DNA of 43,098 nucleotides from an uncultured Nitrospira sp. (GCA_902500825.1 CABVRX010000025.1:12662-55759), one strand, 5' to 3'; shown: positions 26,803-35,393, counted from the stretch's first letter. Program-made: numbers and translations. The notes: generated by a model not told the origin, from the sequence alone.

Positions 26803-28452
26803 ATGAAACGATTAGGACTCACATTGGGAATGTTCCTCATGCTGACCGGCTGCACGGCGACTTCATGCCTCACAAATCTCCAACCTTGGCCGGATCCGAG
26901 CGGAAAGCACGTTAACCTCCAGCAATGCTGGGATAAGTCCGATCAAATCCGGTTTTATACCACCAATCAGGGGAGTCAAATAGCACCATATGATCTGATC
27001 AAGCACTTAGAAACACCCCTTTCGACTGACAAATTCTTTGCTCGTGCCAATTTTGAGAGATGGCGGTTCTTGCAGTTAGAAAAAACGGATATGGATCAGG
27101 ATTCCGATGTGGACAAGGATATTCAGGACTGGCCTCTGGGATTCGTGATCAATGACATCTCGTCAGGGAAAGAGGCCTGGCGCGGCAAGTGGCTTGGCTT
27201 GACCTGCGCCGGATGTCATTCAGCCCAAATTGAGTATCAAGCGAAGACAATCCGTATCGATGGCGCACCCAGTATGGCCGACGTCAGTCAATTTCTCTGG
27301 GATCTTCGAGCTGCGCTCAGAGCCACCTATGAAGACGGGCTCAAGAATGGTGACAAGTTCAAGCGTTACGCCAAAAACTTTCCTGGAGAGTGGGATAAGG
27401 CACTGCTGGGACGGTTGGGGCACGTCGTGATTGAGCGTGATATGTGGCATGACCGAAACGATCCCCCTACCCCTCCGGGATTTGCGAGATTGGACGCCGT
27501 GGGCTTGATCTTTAATCAGCTCATTTTCATGTCAGGCAATGAGCCTGTCGGCAACTTCACAACCGATGCCCCGGTCAGCTTTCCGTTTCTTTGGGATACG
27601 TCCCATCACAATCAAACACAGTGGAACGGGGTTTCACCAGCCCTTCCCATGGTCCGCAATGCCGTCCAGGGTATAGGCGCATTTACCAAATACGACCCTC
27701 GCGCGAGCGGATTGGAAGATCCGAGTACGATACCATTGAGCAATCAGCGAATATTACAAAAGCTCGTGTCCCAGCTTCGCTCTCCTGCATGGCCACAGGA
27801 CATTCTTGGCGCGCTTGACCACAAGAAAGCTGAGCTTGGGCGTGTCGTATTTGAAAAGAAATGTGCGAGCTGCCATGCAAGTCAGAAAAGAGAAGACCCA
27901 CTAAGATACATTAAGATGGCAATGATCCCGGTCCAGGTCGTCAAGACCGACAGCAAAATGGCAGACAATGCCGATCATCGGGAATTACGGAAGAGCAATG
28001 GCTCTGTCGAGTTAGTCGCCGACGCTACCAAACCCGCCGTAACACATATCGTGTTCAGTTTGAGCCATATCGGAGAGGGCTTTGCATTTGTGGGAGAAGC
28101 CCTTTCAGCCATCTTTCGCTGGGGTTGGGATTTTGGAAGAGATGAGTTTGGGGATCGATACAAAGGCCGCCCACTCGATGGAATTTGGGCAACGGCACCC
28201 TATCTGCATAACGGCTCTGTTCCCAACTTATACCAGCTCCTAGTTCCAGCGGAACGAAAGCCGTTTTACGTCGGAAGCAGACAGTATGACCCGAAGCATG
28301 TCGGCTTCGACCCTGAGGATAAGCGCGGAACCTGGCTGGACACCAGTATCCCGGGAAACTTGAACACAGGACATGACGGCGCGATCTATGGTGGAGAGCT
28401 CGACATGGATAAGGAGGTGTGGCCACTGATCGAGTATATGAAGACGTTGTGA
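26803..28452 (+). CDS. Di-heme c-type cytochrome lipoprotein (peroxidase/RoxA-like)
   Basis: A 549-aa exported protein starting at the ATG 26803 after GGGAGAG. The lipobox LTGC puts the lipidated Cys at 17. Two heme c sites are visible: CAGCH (135-139) and CASCH (354-358). The region between has WRGKWLGLTCAGC, and the C-terminus has DGIWATAPYLHNGSVPNLYQLL, which supplies a Met-less axial region typical of di-heme peroxidase-like and RoxA-like cytochromes. It probably works in electron transfer or peroxide/organic oxidation at the outer periplasm. It sits between the two module copies. Confidence 0.82.
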   Translation: MKRLGLTLGMFLMLTGCTATSCLTNLQPWPDPSGKHVNLQQCWDKSDQIRFYTTNQGSQIAPYDLIKHLETPLSTDKFFARANFERWRFLQLEKTDMDQDSDVDKDIQDWPLGFVINDISSGKEAWRGKWLGLTCAGCHSAQIEYQAKTIRIDGAPSMADVSQFLWDLRAALRATYEDGLKNGDKFKRYAKNFPGEWDKALLGRLGHVVIERDMWHDRNDPPTPPGFARLDAVGLIFNQLIFMSGNEPVGNFTTDAPVSFPFLWDTSHHNQTQWNGVSPALPMVRNAVQGIGAFTKYDPRASGLEDPSTIPLSNQRILQKLVSQLRSPAWPQDILGALDHKKAELGRVVFEKKCASCHASQKREDPLRYIKMAMIPVQVVKTDSKMADNADHRELRKSNGSVELVADATKPAVTHIVFSLSHIGEGFAFVGEALSAIFRWGWDFGRDEFGDRYKGRPLDGIWATAPYLHNGSVPNLYQLLVPAERKPFYVGSRQYDPKHVGFDPEDKRGTWLDTSIPGNLNTGHDGAIYGGELDMDKEVWPLIEYMKTL

Positions 28453-28729
28453 TTAGAGCCCGCTTCACTCACCGATTGAACGATATTCGAGACAAGAGAG
28501 CCGAGGTGAAGGGGAAACTATGGCCGAAGCAGGCGTGACCGCTAATCATCAGCGGCGCCTCAACATATAGGTCTATGGTCATGCCTGACACCAAATTTGT
28601 TCCTATCTTTGCTCTCTCCCCGGCGCTACGATCCCGCCGCACTTGAGCAGGACGTATCTCTCGAATAACGTGTGAAGTGTCTCAGAACTGAGGTGCGATC
28701 GCAGGAGGTCAGTTGCTCCAAGGAGAAAT

Positions 28730-28858
28730 ATGAATCCATTTAGACACTTCGTGAATCGAAACACAATTCACCCGGCAGGTTTCATTTCTCCGACAACAGC
28801 ACAATGCTTGGGAATTTACGTAGTTCTTGCGAACTCATCGTGGTCCGCTCTTTGCTGA
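28730..28858 (+). CDS. Small protein MNPFR family, copy 2 (42 aa)
   Basis: A 42-codon ORF with AAGGAG seven bases before the ATG. It starts MNPFRHFVNRNTI and ends ANSSWSALC. It keeps the pattern of its partner at 26342: MNPFR, NR at 9-10, TAQC and a tryptophan near the C-terminal Cys. Three extra codons are the only length difference. No known family. Confidence 0.5.
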   Translation: MNPFRHFVNRNTIHPAGFISPTTAQCLGIYVVLANSSWSALC

Positions 28859-28977
28859 AAGCAAGTTGCACAACTTGTTGATCGACTACCAGCATGACCG
28901 GTTGGACTTGTTCCGGTGCACATCAAGGTTCCGCGACACGATTGACATCATCTTTCTTTCTCCTTGAGGGATATTCG

Positions 28978-29050
28978 ATGTGCAGCTCACTGTGGTTGAA
29001 CGATTGGATGGTTGCTGCTCTTGCTCGTGGTCACTCTGAACACTCGGTGA
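28978..29050 (+). pseudogene. 23-aa peptide, module copy 2, frameshifted
   Basis: Starts ATG at 28978 and reads MCSSLWLN. An extra A at 29003 then shifts the frame. Removing that base restores VGWLLLLLVVTLNTR and a stop at 29048-29050, in exact register with copy 1. The alternative open frame after the insertion runs into the downstream region and has no similarity to copy 1. The lesion could be genuine decay or a single-base error. Confidence 0.5.
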
Positions 29051-29152
29051 AACTCCGGGACGCACAACACAGCACGGGGCGCGCTAATGATCCAATAGTC
29101 TGGCCTGACACTAAACAGGACTTCATGCCCAGATTGAGAAAGGAGAGCTCCG

Positions 29153-29704
29153 ATGCAGAACCTTATTGCTCTTACGTTGGGAGTTATGATTGCAATGATG
29201 GAAGGGTGTGCACTCTTTTCATCCCCTTCTTGGGTGCCAGTTGTAGAAGATAAGGTAGGGAGTGGCCAGTTCGTAGGTGAAGACAAAAGAGTTGGAACAC
29301 TTGCAACGGTTGCGCAACGGCGATTGGCTCTCATCAAGTTCGGAGATGGCAGATTCTGTGCAGAACCTCCTCCAGATGTGGCAGATAGCGTTTCAGCCTC
29401 GTTATCAGCAGCTTTATCAGGTGGGAATGGCAAGATCAATGTAACGGGAGAAATGGCTCACGATTTTGCAACAGCAGCTAAGCAAATCTTTTATCGTTCA
29501 CAAGGTCTACAACTCTATCGTGATGGGATGTTTTCTCTATGTACGGCGTACCTGAATAAGGCAATTACAGAAGACGAGTTTAAGCAAAACCACAAAGACT
29601 TGCTGACCATTGCAGCAGATCTTATAAAGATCGAACTTCCCCTCTTAAAAGACATAAAGGCGGATACCACTGTGCTTCCGGGAGTTTCGAAGGGTTCAAA
29701 CTAA
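29153..29704 (+). CDS. Hypothetical lipoprotein, family shared with 39856
   Basis: A 183-aa protein with AAGGAG before its ATG. A hydrophobic N-terminus ends in MMEGC, a lipobox-like site with Cys19. The mature protein has KRVGTLATVAQRRLALIKF, GRFCAEPPPDVADS and RSQGLQLYRDGMFSLCTAYLN. The paralogue at 39856 shares all three blocks. The conserved CAEPPxD and GLQLYR segments define the family, but the function is unknown. Confidence 0.7.
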   Translation: MQNLIALTLGVMIAMMEGCALFSSPSWVPVVEDKVGSGQFVGEDKRVGTLATVAQRRLALIKFGDGRFCAEPPPDVADSVSASLSAALSGGNGKINVTGEMAHDFATAAKQIFYRSQGLQLYRDGMFSLCTAYLNKAITEDEFKQNHKDLLTIAADLIKIELPLLKDIKADTTVLPGVSKGSN

Positions 29705-30256
29705 CGTGCCCCTTACTTCTTATAATCGTACCCACGGTAATGATGGAATATTGCTCTGCACTACAAACGTGTTGGACGAAAGTCGAACATCCGTTTTGCA
29801 TTATGTGACTCCGAAGCCCACGTGCAGATAGGAATGGTCGCACGACACAAACTCCTTTCTCTTTGAGGGCGGGATATTGCACATTGTTTTTTCTCTGCAT
29901 CGTATCGCCCGCCGCAGCTGGCCTTCATATAGACCGGGAAATTAAAAATCGCTACAGGGCATTTGATTACACAGCAGGTGGTAGTCGAACACCGTTCGAG
30001 TCCGCAAAAGCCTGTGAAGTCCAGATCTTGTATCATGCATCACACAGAACCATCCCGCGCTTTCATGGCTCACCTATTCCACCATACATTTCCTGACCAG
30101 CCGTCCCATCTCATCGCTCGAATCGAAGCAAGATACGGGGAATCTTTTGTGATTCCCGACCGAACGACACGAAATCTCTCGCCCTTCGACAAGGCTGCCT
30201 TGAGCGAGTCGAACGGCTCGGGGCGAACGGATGACCGCCGGCCATTCTGCGGCCTA
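29705..30256. other. Long intergenic region, possible dispersed repeat at the end
   Basis: About 550 bp with no convincing gene. Near 30178-30230 a segment CCCTTCGACAAGGCTGCCTT pairs partly with TCGAACGGCTCGGGGCGAAC. It resembles the inverted dispersed repeats of the CTTCGACAAGGCTCAGG type found in many environmental genomes. A GTTCGAGTCC stretch at 29992-30001 recalls a tRNA T-arm, but no cloverleaf can be built. Confidence 0.35.
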
Positions 30257-30670
30257 TCACGAGATCGATTTCGCAGGAGGGCTATGCCAGACCAGAATTT
30301 GTGGGATCTTCAGAAAGTGCGCGTCCGTCGTGATCACCGCCAAGCCATACTGCATTGCGGACGCGGCAATCCAGATATCATTCGTCGGAATCGGCGTCCC
30401 CACGCACCACAGTGCATTGAGAATCACGGCATAACGTTCCGCCGTATCCTCGTCGATCGACAGCGCCGAAACTCTGGACGACGCGAGAAACTGGCGCAAC
30501 CGCGCTTCGTTTTTCTGCCGCATGCGGCCTCGCAGAAATCCGGCCCGTAACTCTCCCAGCACCACGGCATTCACGTAAATAGCATCCACGGTCTGGAGCA
30601 TCTCCGTGACCACCGTATCACCCCGCATGAACGCAGAGTAGCCTGAGGTATCAAGGAGCGCTCGACTCAC
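30257..30670 (-). CDS. vapC: PIN-domain toxin (VapC/FitB-like)
   Basis: Predicted endoribonuclease toxin of about 137 aa from a GTG at 30668-30670, which overlaps the antitoxin stop as GTGA. A GTG two codons upstream is also possible. The PIN acidic residues (numbered from the upstream GTG) are Asp9 in LLDTSGYSAF, Glu42 in VVLGELRAG, Asp100 in TNDIWIAASA and Asp118 in ITTDAHF. This is the classic VapC layout. The pair is self-contained and regulated by the operator upstream of vapB. Confidence 0.87.
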   Translation of the reverse strand: MSRALLDTSGYSAFMRGDTVVTEMLQTVDAIYVNAVVLGELRAGFLRGRMRQKNEARLRQFLASSRVSALSIDEDTAERYAVILNALWCVGTPIPTNDIWIAASAMQYGLAVITTDAHFLKIPQILVWHSPPAKSIS

Positions 30671-30924
30671 GTCCACATCTCCAGATCGATCCCTCGTTGT
30701 TTCGCCAGCGCCCGATCAAAGGCCTCGGCTTCCTGCTTACTCCAGGATCCCGCCAGTTCGTCGAGGTCATGGTATTGGCGAACCATTTTCCGCTCCGACT
30801 CGCCGAGATGATCTTGCAGAAGACCGATCACGACTTTGTTCACGCTTACCCCTTTTTTCTTCGCCCGTTCGCGAATCGTGCGATCCAGCTGAGGGGGAAG
30901 ATTGCGCAAGGTGACCGCTTTCAT
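30667..30924 (-). CDS. vapB: Ribbon-helix-helix antitoxin (VapB/FitA-like)
   Basis: An 85-aa antitoxin starting at the ATG 30922-30924 with GGAGG six bases upstream. The N-terminus MKAVTLRNLPPQLDRTI is a FitA-type ribbon-helix-helix strand followed by RAKKKGVSVNKVVIGLL. The C-terminal half, with YHDLDELAGSW and EAFDRAL, is the usual toxin-binding helix region. The upstream frame is open for 23 more codons but runs through the operator. Confidence 0.87.
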   Translation of the reverse strand: MKAVTLRNLPPQLDRTIRERAKKKGVSVNKVVIGLLQDHLGESERKMVRQYHDLDELAGSWSKQEAEAFDRALAKQRGIDLEMWT

Positions 30925-30936
30925 CGTACCTCCTTC

Positions 30937-30966
30937 TGCATCATATGATGCATCATCGTGCATCAT
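30937..30966 (-). promoter_or_regulatory. Operator with iterated TGCATCAT in front of vapB
   Basis: TGCATCAT occurs three times, at 30937, 30949 and 30959. The first and second form the perfect 16-bp palindrome TGCATCATATGATGCA (30937-30952), and ATGATGCATCAT (30946-30957) is a second, overlapping palindrome. Spacings of 12 and 10 bp put the sites about one helical turn apart. This is the expected layout for cooperative binding by a ribbon-helix-helix antitoxin. Confidence 0.7.
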
Positions 30967-31152
30967 GGTAGCATCAAGGCAGGTGACCGTCAACGCCTCA
31001 CGCTGACCAATCAGCGATTGAGGTGCCCCTTCTTGAAGAACCCGATGGGTGATATTCAGCCAAATTCCAGGGGCTCCTGTGAATCAGAGGCGACGGAGTG
31101 TGTCTGCTGTTGATCTCTCAAACTCGTCTCGTTACGATGGCCACCCAATATT

Positions 31153-31563
31153 ATGTGGATGCATCCCAGAACGATGGCTTTCAGATTATGTGTTCCGGCT
31201 CTGCTGATATTAGCTACACCTCTGGCTGGCTGTGCAACCGGACAGTACAGGCCACTGAGTGACGCCGGAACGACCGAGGTTGAGCAACTCAAAGAGAACG
31301 TCTATCGGGTGGAATACCGGGTGAGCGCCTTCATCTCACAAGAACAGCTGGATCGCGCTCTGCATCGACGCTGCGCGGAGCTGACCCTGCGCGAAGGCTA
31401 TGACTTCTTTCACCTGGCTCAGCGGCACGACGTACTGGGATTCTCACGCCGCACCGCCATGACGGTGACGCTGTACAAAGGTCAGAAACCCACCGGAGGA
31501 GTCGACCTGTACGATGCAAAAGAAGTGTTAGGCGGAACCGGGTCCACTCCGAAGCCGAACTAA
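31153..31563 (+). CDS. Small lipoprotein (CC0125/CC1285-like), copy 2
   Basis: A 136-aa predicted lipoprotein and paralogue of the gene at 23058. The lipobox is LAGC (Cys27). Shared blocks are ENVYRVEYRVSAFISQEQLD, CAELTLREGYDFFHLAQRHD and SRRTAMTVTLYK. The C-terminus is slightly longer. The ATG at 31153 aligns with the start of the paralogue. A second ATG at 31174 would give a shorter signal. Function unknown. Confidence 0.75.
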   Translation: MWMHPRTMAFRLCVPALLILATPLAGCATGQYRPLSDAGTTEVEQLKENVYRVEYRVSAFISQEQLDRALHRRCAELTLREGYDFFHLAQRHDVLGFSRRTAMTVTLYKGQKPTGGVDLYDAKEVLGGTGSTPKPN

Positions 31564-31598
31564 GGTGACAATCGAGGGAGAGACCTGCGCGTTAACCC

Positions 31599-32567
31599 AT
31601 GGGACGATCGAGCTGTTCGCTCTTTCATGCTATAGCGATCGCTTTTCTGTTGTCAGGTTGTGGGGCCGCACAGCTTGGGATGTGTGCGCCGCATACAAAA
31701 GAAGAAGGGGCGCCGACTCGAAATTGGGCCGAGTGTTTCGACCAACCATTCTCACAGGGAGGCATGACCCATTCGGTGTTCTGCCTGAATGACGGCACCG
31801 ACAAGCCTCCGGTGCTGCTGCTCCACGAGTTGACCGGACTATCCCCGGGAACACTCGCCTATGCGGAAGAGCTCTCGAATGATTTCACTGTCTACGTGCC
31901 GCTGTTGTTCGGTGAGAAAGGCCAATTCTCCCTTGTGAGCGGGTTGAATGCCTATTGGTTTCGAGGAATGGGGCCGTTCTTTCCTGGTGGCGAATGGGGA
32001 ATTCCATCTGATGGAAGCGCGCCGATCGTAAATTGGCTGCGCGGTGTGGTGCAGAAAATTGGTGGCCGGCACCAACAGCAGCGCATCGGCATCATTGGTA
32101 ACTGTCTGACCGGCCCACTACCGCTCGCGCTACAGGATCATCCTCAAGTGAGTGCGGCGGTGGTCGCCCAACCGGCATTGCCCATGCGCTTTTGGTGGTA
32201 TACGGAGAGTGACAAGCACTCCCTCGGCCTGTCCGATCTTGATCTCGCTGCGGCGCGGAGGAGTAATGCCAAGATCTACAGTGTGAGATTTGCAACCGAT
32301 TGCATCTCGGATCGCGCGAAACAAGAGACGTTACGCGCTGAGTTTCGTGAGCGCTTTATCAATGGAGAGATACCGATGAGCGCATACCAGTTGGATGGAA
32401 AACCAGTGAAGGCGCATAGCACATTGATCGGTTCATGGAAGGAACATGGCAAAGCCGGACAGCCCTCGCGCGACGCGCGCGAACGAGTACGGGCCTTTCT
32501 CTTGATGGAACTCAATGGGATTCCTCAAGACCGGCAGTCCGCCCATAGGCCGGCCGCTCATTCTTGA
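31599..32567 (+). CDS. Dienelactone hydrolase-like lipoprotein
   Basis: A 322-aa alpha/beta hydrolase with a lipoprotein signal (LLSGC, Cys21). The fold shows PPVLLLHELTGLSPG, the nucleophile elbow IGIIGNCLTGPLPLAL with Cys169, a candidate acid in FATDCISDR and a His in KAHSTLIG. Unlike the family member at 15480, it keeps the Cys nucleophile and the HE motif. It is probably anchored facing the periplasm. It lies 35 bp after the small lipoprotein gene, on the same strand. Confidence 0.78.
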   Translation: MGRSSCSLFHAIAIAFLLSGCGAAQLGMCAPHTKEEGAPTRNWAECFDQPFSQGGMTHSVFCLNDGTDKPPVLLLHELTGLSPGTLAYAEELSNDFTVYVPLLFGEKGQFSLVSGLNAYWFRGMGPFFPGGEWGIPSDGSAPIVNWLRGVVQKIGGRHQQQRIGIIGNCLTGPLPLALQDHPQVSAAVVAQPALPMRFWWYTESDKHSLGLSDLDLAAARRSNAKIYSVRFATDCISDRAKQETLRAEFRERFINGEIPMSAYQLDGKPVKAHSTLIGSWKEHGKAGQPSRDARERVRAFLLMELNGIPQDRQSAHRPAAHS

Positions 32568-32649
32568 CTTCCCGCATCGAAGCCGATAAGTAGTTCTCCT
32601 CAGACACCGGCTGTTACACCTCACGTTCGTGATGGAAGGAACCCTACCC

Positions 32650-33789
32650 ATGACGGAATTACGACTCTTTTACGCGACCAACCGCAACTATCTGGGCAAC
32701 GATCGCTGGCATCCCGATGGTTACGGAAAAAAATTCAGCGATGACGGGGTCGAGAATCTCCGCTTTGGGCGGGTGTTGGTGGAAGCCGATGAGTCCAAGA
32801 TGGCCAAATATCTTGAAAAGGACTGTGGCAGCATGGGACAGGGCGACGGCGAAGGACTCATCAAGTACCTGTCCAAGTGCGCCGAGTCCGCCGACATCGT
32901 GGCGTATCGAGAAAAGATCAACCGGTCGGTTGCCGAGGATCAACAAGAGAATGTCAAGCTGGGCTCGCAAGGGGCATTTTCAGATCTGCAAGCCATCATG
33001 CGCAAGAATTCGGATGTGCTGCTGTTTATCCATGGTTACAACGTCTCCTGGACGGATGCAGTCGGCACCGCCCTGTCGCTCCAGACCATGCTGAATGCTT
33101 GTCCGGAGAAGGACCCTGAACAACACGTGCAGGTCGTACTCTTTACCTGGCCCTCCGACGGTTTGGCGCTGCCGTTCGTCTCCTATAAATCGGATCGAAC
33201 GGAGGCAGCCGGGTCCGGCAACGCCGTCGGCCGCGGTATTCTAAAAGTACGGGACTTTCTTGCGAGCCTGCGCCGTTCAGAAGCAGAACTTTGCAAGCAG
33301 GATCTTCATATCCTGTGTCATTCAATGGGCAACTACCTGTTGCAGAATGCCCTCACGCGATGCGACGCCTTCACGCCGGGGAACGCTCTGCCCCGTCTGT
33401 TCGAGCATATCTTTCTCTGCGCGCCCGACGTCGATGACACGGCGTTAGAAGACGGCCAACCGTTAGGACGGGCGCACGAATTCGCGAGAAGCGTCAGTGT
33501 CTACTACAATCGTGGCGATGCCGCGTTGGTCGTATCAGATTTCACGAAAGGCAATCCCGATCGGCTGGGCTCAAACGGGCCGGCCCGACCGGCTCAGGTA
33601 CACAACAAGGTGAACCAAGTAGACTGCACCCCTATCGTCAAGGGTCTGGTGGAACACAGTTACTATCTGGTAGGCCACGTCAATGCGGATATCCGCATGA
33701 GCATCGACGGCATACCGCACGACGACCCGAGGCGGCACCGCAATCGAGTCGGGGTAATAGGCAATCAGTGGGAAATGCGATCGACGTGA
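32650..33789 (+). CDS. DUF900 alpha/beta hydrolase
   Basis: A 379-aa protein starting at the ATG 32650, with GGAAGGAA upstream. It opens ELRLFYATNRNYLG, then has VLLFIHGYNVSWTDA, VVLFTWPSDG, and LHILCHSMGNYLLQNAL with the nucleophile Ser in HSMGN. This is the COG4782/DUF900 serine-hydrolase family. The substrate is unknown. There is no signal peptide, so it is probably cytoplasmic. It lies 167 bp before the TIR-domain gene on the same strand, and a functional link is possible. Confidence 0.85.
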   Translation: MTELRLFYATNRNYLGNDRWHPDGYGKKFSDDGVENLRFGRVLVEADESKMAKYLEKDCGSMGQGDGEGLIKYLSKCAESADIVAYREKINRSVAEDQQENVKLGSQGAFSDLQAIMRKNSDVLLFIHGYNVSWTDAVGTALSLQTMLNACPEKDPEQHVQVVLFTWPSDGLALPFVSYKSDRTEAAGSGNAVGRGILKVRDFLASLRRSEAELCKQDLHILCHSMGNYLLQNALTRCDAFTPGNALPRLFEHIFLCAPDVDDTALEDGQPLGRAHEFARSVSVYYNRGDAALVVSDFTKGNPDRLGSNGPARPAQVHNKVNQVDCTPIVKGLVEHSYYLVGHVNADIRMSIDGIPHDDPRRHRNRVGVIGNQWEMRST

Positions 33790-33956
33790 CGCACCATCGG
33801 TGGGTCGGGTTTCGGTGGCCCTGCATTCCAAAGCGACGTGGACTGTCTGCCGCAAGAGGACGTCTTCCGAGACGCTTCCCCCCAAACGGCGACTTACTCC
33901 GGACAGCTCTTCTATTCGGACTATAAGACGGAAGTACCGCCCCGTCATCCTCAGCC

Positions 33957-35393
33957 ATGCGCATCTTTCTGAGTTACAGTTCAAACGACCGAGACGTGGC
34001 CGATCGGATTCATCTCTCGCTCGTTGCCCAGCAGCACGATGTGTTCTTCGACCGCGAAGACCTTGCTCCCGGCCTGGAGTACGACGGCCGAATCGCACGA
34101 GAAATCCAGCGGACCGATCTTTTCATTTTTCTTATCTCTCCGGAATCGCTACGCCCCGGACGATACACGCTCAATGAGCTCGGCATGGTTCAGCGCCGAT
34201 GGGCCCATCCTTCAAGACATGTGCTCCCGGTGATGGTTCGCCCTACCCCAATGGATCAGATTCCTCCCTATCTGAAAGCCGTGACGATCATGCAACCGAC
34301 GGGTGACATTCCGGCCGAGGTCGGGGATCATGTACGTCGCATAAAGCCGCCACGGCCCAAAGGGCTCCTATGGGCTATCGGCGGGATTGCTGGCGCGATA
34401 CTCGGCATCGCCTTGTGGGTATCCTCCGGGATGAGCACCCATGTGCGAAGCGCATCGGACCTTCTACAGAATGCACGGTCTCTACAAAGCGCGGGCGCGT
34501 ACGCTTCGGCGTTCGACAAGATTCTCGCCGCACGAGCAGAGATAACCCAAAGCCCGTTCAGTACGTTCTTCCAGCGCCGATTCGTTCAAGACATCGCCGC
34601 TCAGCAGCTCACCATCGCAACCACCTGGCTTGACGACATGCATGTGAAGGAGGGCGAGCGATTCTCCGAGCTTGTCGGCAGGCTCCTGCCCACGCTGGAT
34701 GAGGCCATGACGGCTTCAACGGGCGAACAGAAAGCCACGTTGCTCGCCTATCGAGGCTGGGCAGATTTTCTCCGTTCCCGCGATAGCGCTCAGCGCTTGG
34801 AGCCTGATGCCTTTTATCGGCAAGCCCTAGAGATTGATCCCACTAACGTCCGCGCCCATACGATGTGGGCCCATTGGATCACCTGGACTCGCGGCAACTT
34901 CGATGATGCCAAGAAACACTTTGCATCAGCCCTCTCGAGCGGACAACAGCGCACGTACGTTCGAGACCGCCAACTCTCTGCCATGGCCAATCTCCACAAC
35001 GACGAGGGCGATGGTGAAACTATCCGAATCGTCAGTGACATGCTCAGGCAGAAAGAATCAATACCCGATGCTGCCAAATGGCGTATTCGCTCGATCGTTA
35101 CTTCCAGTTGCGGCGTTCTTTCGCGACATGACACATCGAGACTGGCCAAGATTCTCCCGGAGAGCACGCTCATCACATTACTCCGCAGCCTGTTCCCGCC
35201 CGACTCAGATCCAGGGCAAGCCTATTGGGTCCGACCCTGTATCGCCAGACTGCAAGAACATGCTGGGCTGACCGACGAAGCCCTGGTGACCTACCGAGCG
35301 ATCCTATCTGCGTACAAACCGAAGGAACAGCATTGGACCTTCGCCAACGATGCGATTAACCGGTTGTCCAAGACATCCTCAAAACAGAAATAA
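33957..35393 (+). CDS. TIR domain - TM - helical repeat protein
   Basis: A 478-aa protein in three parts. Residues 1-130 form a TIR domain (MRIFLSYSSNDRDVADRIH, DVFFDREDLAPG, TDLFIFLISPESL, RYTLNELGMV), with Glu74 where TIR NADases carry their catalytic Glu. Residues 137-157 are one TM helix (LLWAIGGIAGAILGIALWV). The rest is a periplasmic TPR-like helical region, with AFYRQALEIDPTNVRAHTMWA and FDDAKKHFASAL as clear units. The layout suggests a membrane-bound sensor with a cytoplasmic TIR effector. NAD cleavage is an inference. Confidence 0.82.
   Translation: MRIFLSYSSNDRDVADRIHLSLVAQQHDVFFDREDLAPGLEYDGRIAREIQRTDLFIFLISPESLRPGRYTLNELGMVQRRWAHPSRHVLPVMVRPTPMDQIPPYLKAVTIMQPTGDIPAEVGDHVRRIKPPRPKGLLWAIGGIAGAILGIALWVSSGMSTHVRSASDLLQNARSLQSAGAYASAFDKILAARAEITQSPFSTFFQRRFVQDIAAQQLTIATTWLDDMHVKEGERFSELVGRLLPTLDEAMTASTGEQKATLLAYRGWADFLRSRDSAQRLEPDAFYRQALEIDPTNVRAHTMWAHWITWTRGNFDDAKKHFASALSSGQQRTYVRDRQLSAMANLHNDEGDGETIRIVSDMLRQKESIPDAAKWRIRSIVTSSCGVLSRHDTSRLAKILPESTLITLLRSLFPPDSDPGQAYWVRPCIARLQEHAGLTDEALVTYRAILSAYKPKEQHWTFANDAINRLSKTSSKQK

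Larger units (their letters stand above)
28610..29112 (+). repeat. Duplicated module, copy 2 (upstream of a lipoprotein gene)
   Basis: Second copy of the module seen at 26222-26733, with the same order of landmarks. It starts near CCGGCGCTACGATCCCGCC and ends at TGGCCTGACAC. A related GTCATGCCTGACACC sequence occurs just before it (28578-28592), so the motif GCCTGACAC flanks this copy on both sides. It precedes the lipoprotein gene at 29153 by about 40 bp, just as copy 1 precedes the cytochrome gene by about 70 bp. Confidence 0.8.

Noticed and set aside
28981..29253. 119-codon ORF running from module copy 2 into the lipoprotein gene
   Set aside because: It is the wrong frame after the inserted base at 29003. 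It has no similarity to copy 1 and overlaps the lipoprotein start.
29960..30030. tRNA gene or tRNA fragment with GTTCGAGTCC
   Set aside because: Only a T-arm-like stretch is present. No acceptor, D or anticodon stem can be formed around it.
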